Source: JBARKJ01 sp963698885 (GTDB taxonomy: Bacteria; Nitrospirota; JACRHJ01). From it: 64,000 bases of DNA. Positions 10,241 through 18,504 of this stretch are shown here, in pieces. The position numbers were made by a program, and so were the translations under genes. The notes beneath the pieces are model-generated. The model did not search any database, was not told the DNA's origin, and worked only from the letters and a program-made list of their open reading frames with translations. How positions within the stretch are numbered: position 1 is the first letter of the stretch; every line of letters begins with the position of its first letter. The DNA lies in contig CAVOSJ010000007.1 in NCBI GenBank assembly GCA_963698885.1, positions 117,510 to 181,509 of the forward strand, in the 5' to 3' direction.

Positions 10241-11002
10241 CTATACCTCCTGATAATTAACGAGGGCGGAAAAGGAGTCCGCCTTTAAACATGCGCCGCC
10301 CACCAGGGCGCCGTCGATGTCTTCCATTGCCATTAAACTCTTGACATTATCGGGCTTTACGCTCCCGCCGTACAGCACCCGAACCCTGGATGCGGCGTTC
10401 TCTCCGAATGTGCCCAATAATTTTTCCCGGATGAACTTATGGACTTCCTGCGCCTGCTCCGGCGTCGCGGTCTTGCCCGTCCCTATCGCCCAGACCGGCT
10501 CGTAGGCCACGATTATTTTCTCGGCCTGCTCAGGCGTCAGCCCGGCAACGCCGCCATTTAACTGGGTTTCTATTACCTTGAACGCCACGCCGGATTCCCT
10601 CTCGGCCAAGGTTTCGCCGACGCACATGATGGGGGTCAACTCAGCCGCGAGCGCCGTCTTTACCTTCTTATTTACCCCTTCGTCCGTCTCGCAGAAATAC
10701 TGCCTGCGCTCGGAGTGGCCGATGATGACGTGCGTGCATCCGGCGTCTATCAGCATGGGGGCGGAAATCTCGCCGGTAAACGCGCCTTTCGGCTCGTAAT
10801 GCATGTTCTGGGCGGCAAGGCCTATGCCTTTTCCCTTTATCTCGCAAGAGATTGCATGGAGCGCGGTAAAGGGCGGGCCTATCACCACCTCGACCCCGGT
10901 CTTCCCGGAACACGAGGAAATAATGCCTCGAACGAGCTCCAGTGCTTCTGGGACCGTAAGATGCATCTTCCAGTTTCCGGCTATGACAGGTTTTCGGACC
11001 AT
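10241..11002 (-). CDS. tpiA: Triose-phosphate isomerase
   Basis: 253 residues, full length. N-terminal AGNWKMH contains the catalytic Lys; catalytic His lies in IIGHSERRQ, catalytic Glu in AYEPVWAIGTG, and the phosphate-binding loop YGGSVKPDN is near residue 210. Interconverts dihydroxyacetone phosphate and glyceraldehyde 3-phosphate in the cytosol. First gene of a tpiA-secG operon. A near-consensus promoter ends only 8 bases before the ATG and no ribosome-binding site is visible, so the mRNA may be leaderless. Confidence 0.97.
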   Translation of the reverse strand: MVRKPVIAGNWKMHLTVPEALELVRGIISSCSGKTGVEVVIGPPFTALHAISCEIKGKGIGLAAQNMHYEPKGAFTGEISAPMLIDAGCTHVIIGHSERRQYFCETDEGVNKKVKTALAAELTPIMCVGETLAERESGVAFKVIETQLNGGVAGLTPEQAEKIIVAYEPVWAIGTGKTATPEQAQEVHKFIREKLLGTFGENAASRVRVLYGGSVKPDNVKSLMAMEDIDGALVGGACLKADSFSALVNYQEV

Positions 11003-11010
11003 AACGGTTG

Positions 11011-11039
11011 AGTTTATTATTTTTGGCGTTTTCTGTCAA
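11011..11039 (-). promoter_or_regulatory. Sigma-70 promoter of tpiA
   Basis: Minus strand: TTGACA (11039-11034), 17-base spacer, TAAACT (11016-11011). The expected start point falls on or within two bases of the tpiA ATG at 11002. Confidence 0.75.
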
Positions 11040-11084
11040 GAAAAAACAACGTGTTAGCAAACCTGCATAAGGAGGCGGGGGATT

Positions 11085-11423
11085 CTATTTCCTGCGGCGG
11101 GGTTTTTTGGATTCGCGTTCCACGTCGGATTTGTCCAGGTAGTGCCGCACCTTCTCCAGGCTGATTTCCTGCTTTGATAGGGCGAAGGCGCGGACCTGCC
11201 GTCCCATGATGGAGGCTATGCCGTTTATGGCCTCGTTCCTCGTGAAGCCGTACGCGGAGAAGCCTTCGTCCGCCTTCGCGCAAAAAAGAGGCGTGCCGGT
11301 TTCCTTCAGCTCGTACTCCCAGAGGAATACGCTCCACCTGTAGGACTCGGTCTCCAGATAGTATCTTCTGGCGGGGAGGCCGGGGGACGCGGGCTTGTAG
11401 GCCCGGTCCTCCGTTATCGCCAC
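11085..11423 (-). CDS. Small hypothetical protein
   Basis: 112 residues from GTG at 11423. No family recognised. The sequence is soluble-looking, has RRYYLETESYRWSVFLWEYEL near residue 20 and GFTRNEAINGIASIMGRQVRAF in the middle, and ends in a very basic tail (ESKKPRRRK). Base composition matches the neighbours. It lies between glnB (minus, across a dispersed repeat) and tpiA. Function not inferred; moderate confidence that it is a real gene, because the frame is open and codon use is normal. Confidence 0.55.
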   Translation of the reverse strand: MAITEDRAYKPASPGLPARRYYLETESYRWSVFLWEYELKETGTPLFCAKADEGFSAYGFTRNEAINGIASIMGRQVRAFALSKQEISLEKVRHYLDKSDVERESKKPRRRK

Positions 11424-11463
11424 CTTTACCCCGGATATTCTTTTACGTGCATCTTAGACCTTT

Positions 11464-11559
11464 GTTACCTTTTTGGAAAAAAGGTAACGCCAAAAACTTT
11501 TAGACTGTTTTAAGTCCCGTTTTCTTTGCGTTACTTTCTTTTTCGCAAAAGAAAGTAAC
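11464..11559 (+). repeat. Two-hairpin dispersed repeat, full copy
   Basis: H1 at 11464-11488 and H2 at 11530-11559 have the same stems as the 5462 copy. The spacer has a few extra bases (tagactgttttaagtcccg). It ends 7 bases before the glnB stop. Confidence 0.9.
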
Positions 11560-11566
11560 AAGGTTT

Positions 11567-11905
11567 TTACACCGCCGCGTCGCCCCGCTCGCCGGTCCTG
11601 ATCCGGATGGTCTCGTCCACCGGCAGGACGAAAATCTTGCCGTCGCCTATCTTGCCCGTCCTTGCCGTCTCCTCGATGACCTTCAGCACCTCGGTCACCA
11701 GGTTATCCTGGACGACTATCTCTATCTTTACCTTCGGCACGAAGTTCACGTCGTATTCCGCGCCCCGGTACAGCTCCACGTGCCCTTTTTGCCTGCCGTA
11801 GCCTTTCACTTCCGTGACCGTGAGGCCGGCAACGCCGGCCTTGTTAAGCGCGTCCTTCACGTCCTCCAGCTTAAAGGGCTTTATAATCGCCTCGATCTTT
11901 TTCAT
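11567..11905 (-). CDS. glnB: Nitrogen regulatory protein P-II (first copy)
   Basis: 112 residues, the family length. Starts MKKIEAIIKPFKLEDVKDAL; the T-loop has YRGAEYDVNFVPK with the uridylylatable Tyr51; the C-terminus has TGKIGDGKIFVLPV and IRTGERGDAAV (nucleotide/2-oxoglutarate binding). It senses 2-oxoglutarate and ATP/ADP and controls partners such as Amt and GlnE. It is 18 bases downstream of amt in one operon, a standard glnK-amtB relationship, so GlnK is the likely role. Regulated with amt by the sigma-54 promoter at 13331. Confidence 0.96.
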   Translation of the reverse strand: MKKIEAIIKPFKLEDVKDALNKAGVAGLTVTEVKGYGRQKGHVELYRGAEYDVNFVPKVKIEIVVQDNLVTEVLKVIEETARTGKIGDGKIFVLPVDETIRIRTGERGDAAV

Positions 11906-11923
11906 AGTGAGAGCACGCCTCCT

Positions 11924-13252
11924 TTAGTCCTCGAATATGTAGCCGGACTCGCCGTGCTGGCTGTAGTCCAGGCCTAAACTTTCTTCTTCGGCGTCCACCT
12001 TCAGCCCCATCGTCATGTCCAGGACCTTAAGCAGGATGCTGGTAACGACGAAAGAGTAGACAAGGGTTGCCCCGACCGCTATCGCCTGAACGCCCAACTG
12101 CTTCGGGTTGCCGTAGAACAGGCCGTTGCCCCCGGCGGAATTTACCGCTACGGTAGCAAATAAACCGGTTGCCAAAGCTCCCCACGTCCCGCCTACGCCG
12201 TGGACGCCGACGACGTCAAGGGAGTCGTCATAACCCAGTTTCGGCTTCAACGATACCGCCGTATAGCATAAAAGCCCGCCGACCACCCCTATGATCATCG
12301 CCCCAAGAGGGGTGACGAAGCCGGAGGCCGGGGTTATCGCCACAAGGCCCGCGACCGCGCCGGAGGCAGCTCCCAGGACTGTCGGCTTCTTCCTGTGTAT
12401 CCACTCAGCGAACATCCACGCGAGCGCCGCCGCGGCAGTCGCCAGGTGCGTAACGACGAAGGCCGTGCCAGCCAGCCCGTTCGAGGCCACCGCGCTTCCG
12501 GCGTTAAACCCGAACCAGCCGAACCACAGAAGCGCCGCGCCGAGTAACGTCATCGTCAGGTTGTGCGGGGGCATCGGCACCTTCAGATAACCCTTGCGCT
12601 TGCCGACGATTAAAGCCGCCGCGAGCGCCGCGACGCCGGAGCTTATATGGACGACCGTGCCGCCCGCGAAGTCCAGCGCGCCCATGTTATGTATCCAGCC
12701 GCCCATCCCCCATACCCAGTGGGCGATAGGGTCGTAAACCAGGGTGCACCATAAAAGCGTGAAGACCAGGAAGGTCTTGAACTTGAACCGCTCCGCGACC
12801 GCCCCGGTAATAAGCGCCGGAGTGATGACCGCGAACATCATCTGGAAGACCATGTAAACCTGGTGCGGGATGGTCGCCGCGTAATCCGGGTTCGGGGTCT
12901 GGCCGACGCTATTCAGCCCGAACCAGGACAGGTCCCCTATGAAGTGGTGGACGTCCGGGCCGAACGCCAGGGAATAGCCCCAAAGCGCCCACTGCACCGA
13001 TACCAGGGCCACTATGATGAAAGACTGCATGATCGTGCCCAGGACGTTCTTCTTCCTGACCATGCCGCCGTAGAACAGCGCCAGCCCCGGGGTCATCAGC
13101 ATCACGAGCGCCGAGGATATCAGCACCCATGCGGTATCGCCGGAATCCACTTTCGGCGGGGGCGCCGCCGCCGCAGCGGCAATGCCGGCCGCTCCAAGGA
13201 CCAGCCCGACGATAACACCTAAACCAATTGCCTTCCTGTAAATGCTCTTCAC
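11924..13252 (-). CDS. amt: Ammonium transporter Amt (first copy, intact)
   Basis: 442 residues from GTG at 13252, behind GAGGAG. A cleavable-looking N-terminal segment precedes eleven membrane helices. Conserved features: DTAWVLISSALVMLMTPGLALFYGGMVRKKNVL, AIAHWVWG-type loop (DPIAHWVWGMGGWIHNMGALDFAGG), FGFNAGSAVASNGLAGTA, and VGVHGVGGTWGALATGLFA. Inner-membrane trimer conducting ammonium/ammonia; closed by PII. The acidic C-terminal tail (EEESLGLDYSQHGESGYIFED) is the PII-interacting region. First gene of amt-glnB. Confidence 0.96.
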   Translation of the reverse strand: MKSIYRKAIGLGVIVGLVLGAAGIAAAAAAPPPKVDSGDTAWVLISSALVMLMTPGLALFYGGMVRKKNVLGTIMQSFIIVALVSVQWALWGYSLAFGPDVHHFIGDLSWFGLNSVGQTPNPDYAATIPHQVYMVFQMMFAVITPALITGAVAERFKFKTFLVFTLLWCTLVYDPIAHWVWGMGGWIHNMGALDFAGGTVVHISSGVAALAAALIVGKRKGYLKVPMPPHNLTMTLLGAALLWFGWFGFNAGSAVASNGLAGTAFVVTHLATAAAALAWMFAEWIHRKKPTVLGAASGAVAGLVAITPASGFVTPLGAMIIGVVGGLLCYTAVSLKPKLGYDDSLDVVGVHGVGGTWGALATGLFATVAVNSAGGNGLFYGNPKQLGVQAIAVGATLVYSFVVTSILLKVLDMTMGLKVDAEEESLGLDYSQHGESGYIFED

Positions 13253-13330
13253 TGTTTTTTCTCCTCCTCACTTAATTTCAGCCAAGGGCGTACTGCCTGC
13301 CGAAGTTAAACCTGTCCCATCGGGCTTTAT

Positions 13331-13346
13331 TACAAAGTCCGTGCCA
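13331..13346 (-). promoter_or_regulatory. Sigma-54 promoter of amt-glnB
   Basis: Minus strand reads TGGCACGGACTTTGTA: a perfect -24 box (TGGCACG) and a -12 box TTGTA at the correct spacing, about 80 bases before the amt start. The only mismatch to consensus is T for C in the -12 element. Confidence 0.8.
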
Positions 13347-13477
13347 GGAGGAGATACACCAGATCGTTCCCGCTTAACTCACAGGAAAACAATGAGAAAT
13401 CTATTTTTTGAGCATGACTACAAAATTGGCATACATTTTTGTCGCGCTGCATATAAAAAGGGCAGCAAGTCATAAGT

Positions 13478-13494
13478 TGCACAATTACTATGCA
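13478..13494. promoter_or_regulatory. Possible NtrC-type enhancer site
   Basis: A 17-base dyad, TGCACAATTACTATGCA, matches the layout TGCAC-N7-(G)TGCA of NtrC sites and lies about 145 bases upstream of the sigma-54 promoter, a normal enhancer distance. NtrC itself is not in the window. Confidence 0.5.
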
Positions 13495-13500
13495 GAAAGT

Positions 13501-13833
13501 TCAGCGGCTCACGAGATTTGCGCCAGTCTGGATCACCGCGCCGCCGATTACTATAATGACAAGCCCAAGCCATGTCGTAAGGGGGATTGTCTCCTTAAAC
13601 AGGAACCGGCCGGCCAGGATGCTGACTACAGCGAACACGGCGACATATACCCCCAGGAGTTTCGAGAAATCCCATTTGACCGTGTTCACCACCACGCCGT
13701 AGCAGCCAAGCATTAAAAACCCCGTTACGATGAACCAGACGACGCTGCCGCGAAGCCCCTTCCTGATGACGGCGTCGCCGCCTACTTCCAGAACCGCCGC
13801 GGCTATAAAAATTATCCAGGCTGCTATTGTCAT
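13501..13833 (-). CDS. Small multidrug-resistance/EamA-like membrane protein
   Basis: 110 residues forming four membrane helices, with a Glu in the first helix (AAAVLEVGGDAVIRKGL) at the position of the essential EmrE Glu14, and GLVIIVIGGAVIQTGANL at the end. The layout fits the SMR branch of the drug/metabolite transporter superfamily; these work as dimers driven by protons. Substrate unknown. It follows the ArsB/NhaD gene by 5 bases and probably shares its transcript. Confidence 0.75.
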   Translation of the reverse strand: MTIAAWIIFIAAAVLEVGGDAVIRKGLRGSVVWFIVTGFLMLGCYGVVVNTVKWDFSKLLGVYVAVFAVVSILAGRFLFKETIPLTTWLGLVIIVIGGAVIQTGANLVSR

Positions 13834-13838
13834 GTCAG

Positions 13839-15185
13839 CTATATCTTAAGCACGTAATACCGAAGCCAGACGTAAAGGGCGGATATCGCCACGGTCAGTA
13901 TCATCACTGGCATGCCGTAAAGCATGAAACGCCCGAAAGTGATCTTCCTCCCCATTTTCTCCGACATGCCCACGACGATTACATTCGCGGATGCGCCGAT
14001 AGCCGTGCCGTTCCCGCCGAGGCAGGCCCCGAGGGAAAGCGACCACCACACCGGCAGGAGGTCGGAATGGTGTAAAAGCGCGGTACCGGACAGCCCCGGA
14101 TGCATCTCTTTTGCCATGTCAATTATTAGCGGGTTCATCGTGGCCACGAACGGGATGTTATCGATAAACGCCGACGCGAACGCCGAGAACCACATCACCA
14201 GCATGCTGGTGCCGAACATGTTCCCATGCGTCAGGCCCAGTACCCGCACTGAGAGCCAACCTATCAGGCCGACCTTGACCACGCCGCCGATTATTATAAA
14301 AAGACCAATAAAAAAGAAAAGCGCAGACCACTCCACCGCGAGCAGGGAGCCTTCCGGCGCGTCCTTGCGGGCCAGGAGCAGCATCAGGGCGGCCCCGGAC
14401 AGAGCTATCGTCGCGGCTGGAGCCCCAGGCTCGTGACACGAAGCCCGCCATCACCAGCCCTAAAACCGCAAGGGACTTCATCAGGACCGGGAAATCCTTT
14501 ATCGCCTCCCGCTCGTCCATTTCCATAAGCCGCGCCTTTAAGTCGTCGCGCGTCCTTAAGCCTTGCCCCAGATGAACCTGGCCGCAAGGAGATACGCGGC
14601 AAGCACTATGATGATGACCGGCGTCAGATGATAAATAAAAGCCATGAAGTCCAGGTTCGCCCTTGAGCCGATCATTATGTTGGGCGGGTCTCCGATCAAG
14701 GTGGCCGTTCCGCCTATATTGGATGCAATGGCGCAGGAAATCAGGAAGGGGATCCGGGCCATGTCCAGGACGTCGGCGATGAGAATTTTAACGGGCGCTA
14801 TCAGGAGAACGGTGGTCACGTTGTCCAGGAAGGCTGAAGCTACCGCCGTCACTACCGCGAAGATGACCAGTATCCTGCCGGGTGAGCCCTTCCCGAGCTT
14901 TGCGCTCTTTATCGCGACATACTCGAATACGCCCGTGGGCTTCATCAGGCCCACGATTATCATCATGGACAGAAGCAGGAAGATGACGTTCCAGTCCACT
15001 CCTAAATCAAGAGAATGAAAAGCCTCGTTCTGTGTAAGGATGCCGAGCAGGATAACCAGCGACGCCCCGCATAACGCCACGACGGTCTTATGGACGCTCT
15101 CGGTTATTATGAGCGCGTACGCGACTACGAATATCGCCGTCGCCATCCAGAACGTTGCGTCCATTACTATCGGTTGCGGAGTCAT
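13839..15185 (-). CDS. ArsB/NhaD-family ion transporter (two frameshifts)
   Basis: About 449 residues, twelve or so membrane helices. Conserved features: SAFLDNVTTVLLIAPV in the first half and SAFIDNIPFVATMNPLI in the second (the paired DN motifs of this family), plus SNIGGTATLIGDPPNIMIGS and GGNGTAIGASANVIVVG. A missing base near 14570 (restoring WGKGLRTRDDLKARLM) and an extra base near 14435 must be corrected. Family members move sodium/protons, arsenite or dicarboxylates; no arsenic genes are nearby, so the substrate is open. Confidence 0.85.
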
Positions 15186-15243
15186 TTCTTCCTTATAAAA
15201 GAAAAAACGGGGACGGGCACCATGCCCGGCCCCCAGGGAGGAG

Positions 15244-15582
15244 TTATATCGCGCCCGCGCCGCGCTCGCCGGTCCTTATGCGGACTATCTCTTCGACGGG
15301 TATTATGAATATCTTCCCGTCGCCTATCTTGCCGGTCTTGGCCGTTTCCTCTATTATCGCCAGAACCTTATCCACCATCGAGTCGTCCACCACCGTCTCG
15401 ATCTTCACCTTAGGCAGGAAGCTTATTTCATACTCCGCGCCGCGGTAGAGCTCGACATGGCCCTTCTGCCTGCCGAACCCCTTGACTTCGGATACGGTCA
15501 GGCCTGCGATGCCGCCTTTGTTGAGAGCGTCCTTCACTTCGTCCAGCTTGAAGGGCTTTATTATCGCTTCTATTTTTTTCAT
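15244..15582 (-). CDS. glnB: Nitrogen regulatory protein P-II (second copy)
   Basis: 112 residues, intact, with the T-loop YRGAEYEISFLPK (Tyr51) and RTGERGAGAI at the end. Roughly four-fifths identical by eye to the PII at 11567. It lies 27 bases downstream of the second amt and would be co-transcribed with it from the sigma-54 promoter at 18205, which makes it a second GlnK-type protein. Confidence 0.95.
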   Translation of the reverse strand: MKKIEAIIKPFKLDEVKDALNKGGIAGLTVSEVKGFGRQKGHVELYRGAEYEISFLPKVKIETVVDDSMVDKVLAIIEETAKTGKIGDGKIFIIPVEEIVRIRTGERGAGAI

Positions 15583-15609
15583 TGCATATCTCCCTTGTCG
15601 TCCGCCAGC

Positions 15610-17303
15610 TTAATGGTGGATGGTCTTGATGTTGAAGTCCGGATAGGCCCTGACTGCGACCTCGGCCATGTCGAGACCTTCTTCCTCTACTTCCGGCGGC
15701 ACCCTGAGGCCGACCACCTTGTCGAGTATCTTGAAGAAGACATAGGAGATTGTGAATATCGCAATAAAGTTCGCTGCCACGCCGATAAACTCCGCGAGGA
15801 ACTGCGAGGGGCCGCCGTAGAAGAGGCCGTTACGGTGCCCGCCACGCCGTTCCAGCCGTCGCCGTAGGTGCCGTCGGCGAACAGGCCGAGCGACAGGACG
15901 CCCCAGGCGCCGTTGACGCCGTGGACGATGATCGCGCCGACCGGGTCGTCGATCTTCAGCATGCGCTCGAAGAAGAAGACGCTCCAGACCACCAGGACGC
16001 CGGCGACGGCGCCGATGATCACCGCGCCGACGGGCCGTACGAAGGCGCACGGCGCGGTGATGGCCACCAGGCCGGCCAGCATGCCGTTGCACATCATGCT
16101 GAGGTCGGGCTTTCCGTAGCGCATCCACATGATAGAACATCGCGGCGAACGCGCCGGCCGCGCGAGGCCAGCATGGTGTTCGCCGCGATCGACGCCGATG
16201 CGCAGGTCGGTGCCGGCCAGGGTGAGCCGGGGTTGAACCCGAACCAGCCGAAGGCCAGGATGAAGCGTGCCGACCATCGCCATCGGGATGTTGTGGCCGG
16301 GGATGGCGTTGGGCGAGCCGTCCTTGTTGTACTTGCCGATGCGCGGCCCGAGGACCATGGCGCCGGCCAGGCCGATGACGCCGCCCGTCATGTGCACGAC
16401 CAGGAGCCGGCGAAGTCGACGTGGCCGTGGCCCAGGCCGAAGTTGGTGCCCGAGCTGGCCAGCCAGCCGCCGCCCCAGACCCAGTTGCCGAAGAGCGGGT
16501 AGATGACAGTGCCGACGAAGAAGCCGTAGATCACGAACGCCGAGAACTTCCAGCGCTCGGCCATCGCGCCGGTCGGGATGGTGGCCGTGGTGTCCATGAA
16601 CACCATCTGGAACAGGAACAGCGTCGAAGACGCCGGCGTCATAGGCCCCGCCGGTGAGGAAGAAGCCCTTGCAGGCCGAACAAGCCCGAAGTCGTTGCCG
16701 AACAGGTTGACGGTATGAACTCGTGGTTGAGCACATCGCCGTGCCTGCGCCAAGCGAGGCGACGCCGCCCACGCCGCCGAACATGAAGGCGAAGCCGCAG
16801 ACCCAGAAACCGAGCATGCCGAGGGCGATAGACCATGAAGTTCATGGCCATGGTATGGCCGGCGTTCTTGGCCCGGCGTCAAGCCGGTCTCCACCATCGC
16901 GAAGCCCGCCTGCATGAACATGACCAGGAAGCCGGTGACCAGCGTCCACACGAAGTTGATGGCCACGCGGTTGTGGCCTACGGTGTCGGATAGCTTGACC
17001 GCCAGCGGCTCGACCTTCCCGAGCTTCGTCATGTCGTCGGCGGTCGGTGAATTAGGGGCCTCGCCAATAGCGTCCGCCGCGACGCCGGTATTCACGCCGG
17101 AGGGGTCGGGCTGGGGTTCAGCAGCCGCAGGCGCAGCGCGGAGCCGCCGCCGGAGCCGTAGCCGCCGCGGGGGCCGCGGTAGTAGCGCCGCCCATCGCAG
17201 GAGCGGTTGCCGGCTTGTCGTCTGAGAACGCCGCCGTGGCGAGTGCGACGATAATGGCAAGCCCGAATATTATTGGTATGTACTTCTTGAACGTCTTTTT
17301 CAC
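15610..17303 (-). pseudogene. amt: Ammonium transporter Amt, second copy, broken by many indels
   Basis: Amt segments can be found in all three minus-strand frames in the right order: a signal-like start (KKTFKKYIPIIFGLAIIVAL, GTG near 17303), an Ala/Pro-rich linker, FVWTLVTGFLVMFMQAGFAMVETGLT, MLGFWVCGFAFMFGGVGGVAS, VNLFGNDF, MDTTATIPTGAMAERWKFSAF, FGNWVWGGGWLA, VHMTGGVIGLAGAMVLGPR, GMLAGLVAITAPCAFVRP, VHGVNGAWGVLSLGLFADG and the C-terminal GLFYGGPSQFLAEFIGV. At least ten single-base indels of both signs separate them. From about 15834 to about 17000 the DNA is visibly richer in GC than either flank, and the left edge coincides with a frame break. Either a true pseudogene or, more likely, a chimeric or poorly resolved assembly patch. 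Confidence 0.85.
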
Positions 17304-17336
17304 TTTTGTATCCTTTGTCTTGGTTTTTTTTAAACC

Positions 17337-17375
17337 GTTACCTTTTTGGGAAAAAGGTAACACCAAAAACTTTTG
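17337..17375 (+). repeat. Two-hairpin dispersed repeat, H1 half only
   Basis: H1 (17337-17361) is perfect and is followed by the start of the spacer (accaaaaactttt); H2 is absent. It lies between the outer-membrane protein gene and amt. Confidence 0.85.
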
Positions 17376-17378
17376 CCC

Positions 17379-18129
17379 TTACGGGATGTTGATATCCAGC
17401 TGAGTCGTGAAGGTCGGCTGGCCGCCGGTGGCCTTCCTGGCATAGATGTCGTAACCCACTAACACGGAGACGTTCTTGCTAAACGCCCAGGAACCGCCGA
17501 AGCTGGTACGCGCCGAAGAGGTTATTGCCGCCCTGGTAGTCCACCGCCATCCAGAGCTTGTCGGAGATCTCGGTCATGGTGCGGTCCCAGGAGAGGAGCA
17601 CGCCGTTATTGTCATGATTGCCGTTCTGGTCTGTCAATAAGGCGGCGTTGCCGATATACCAGCCTGCGGAGATCCTGCCTATGACCGGGAACGTCCTCGC
17701 GGCAAGGGCGTATGTAATCGCGTAGTTCGTCTTGCTGCTGTACCCCAGGTCGTAAGAGCCTACAGCCAGGGCGGGCGACCACTTGAACATCGAGTCTTCG
17801 GGCGTGCCGAGCTTGGCGTTGAAGAATATCGGCCTGTCGTCGGCGGCGGCGCTTAGGCCCCGGATGTAATCGATACCTACCTCCATCTGAATCTTGTCGA
17901 AAGGCAGGACGCCTACCTCCGGACCGAGGTCATAAGCAATAGGCGAGTACGTGCCGTCCGGGTTTTTCTGGGTCCTGACGTAATCGTCGATTCCCAGATG
18001 CACCGTCCCGAACGGCTGGATGTCCGTGGAGGGTATCCATATCTGCGTGGAGGGAGTGGCCAGCGCCGTGCCCGAAATAAGAGCTAAAAAAAGACCGCTC
18101 ATCAATAAAATCCCTGCTCTTTTCTTCAT
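17379..18129 (-). CDS. Probable outer-membrane protein upstream of amt (one frameshift)
   Basis: About 249 residues from ATG at 18129 behind AGGAGAAAGG. A clear signal peptide (MKKRAGILLMSGLFLALISGTALA) is followed by alternating-pattern beta-strand sequence (IQMEVGIDYIRG, NYAITYALAARTF, ISAGWYIG, MEISDKLWMAVDYQGG-like). One extra base near 17508 must be removed; the tail then reads TSFGGSWAFSKNVSVLVGYD and ends QLDINIP, a beta-barrel-like end. No named family recognised. It is the first gene behind the sigma-54 promoter at 18205 and probably belongs to the ammonium/PII operon, so a nitrogen-related porin is a reasonable inference. Confidence 0.7.
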
Positions 18130-18204
18130 CCCTTTCTCCTCTCTAAATAAAAAAGAATCCCAAACAACTGACTCGCGCTGAATGCGCTTCCTGATTATTA
18201 GCTT

Positions 18205-18220
18205 TACAAGACTCATGCCA
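18205..18220 (-). promoter_or_regulatory. Sigma-54 promoter of the outer-membrane protein-amt-glnB operon
   Basis: Minus strand reads TGGCATGAGTCTTGTA: -24 TGGCAT(G) and -12 TTGTA at standard spacing, about 76 bases before the ATG at 18129. It shares the TTGTA variant with the promoter at 13331. Confidence 0.78.
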
Positions 18221-18409
18221 TATTCCGCATTTTGCGGATTTTAAGTGATAAGTTCATTGATTAATAACAAAAATATTGCCTATAATTTGTGCTTAGCATA
18301 GCCTGGTGTATAGTTTAGTATGCGTAATAAATCGGCTTTCGAGGTTATTTTGATTAAATATTAGGCAATATTTGCACGCGGGGGGCGGATGACGGGAAAA
18401 TCTTATCTA

Positions 18410-18418
18410 TGTTATACT
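18410..18418 (+). promoter_or_regulatory. Extended -10 promoter of glgX
   Basis: TGTTATACT (TGn-TATACT) about 87 bases upstream of the glgX ATG. No convincing -35 box. Similar TGCTATACTTTT strings precede the citrate synthase gene and the zinc-ribbon gene. Confidence 0.45.
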
Positions 18419-18504
18419 TTTTTTAAATCGACCCACCAAGAGAACACGATAGCTTAAGTCCGCAGAAACTCCTTAACTATTCATTAAATAGAGGGTATTC
18501 CGCC

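Larger units (their letters stand above)
18130..18504. other. Divergent intergenic region between outer-membrane protein gene and glgX
   Basis: 375 bases, AT-richer than the genes. It holds the sigma-54 promoter for the minus-strand operon (18205-18220), a small hairpin tccgcattttgcgga next to it, a perfect 12-bp inverted repeat AAATATTGCCTA (18271-18282) / TAGGCAATATTT (18362-18373) 79 bases apart, and an extended -10 promoter (18413-18418) for glgX. No gene was seen. Confidence 0.7.

Noticed and set aside
13445..13467. Second NtrC site (gctgc...gcagc) upstream of amt
   Set aside because: Dyad spacing and half-site sequence do not match the TGCAC-N7-GTGCA layout well enough.
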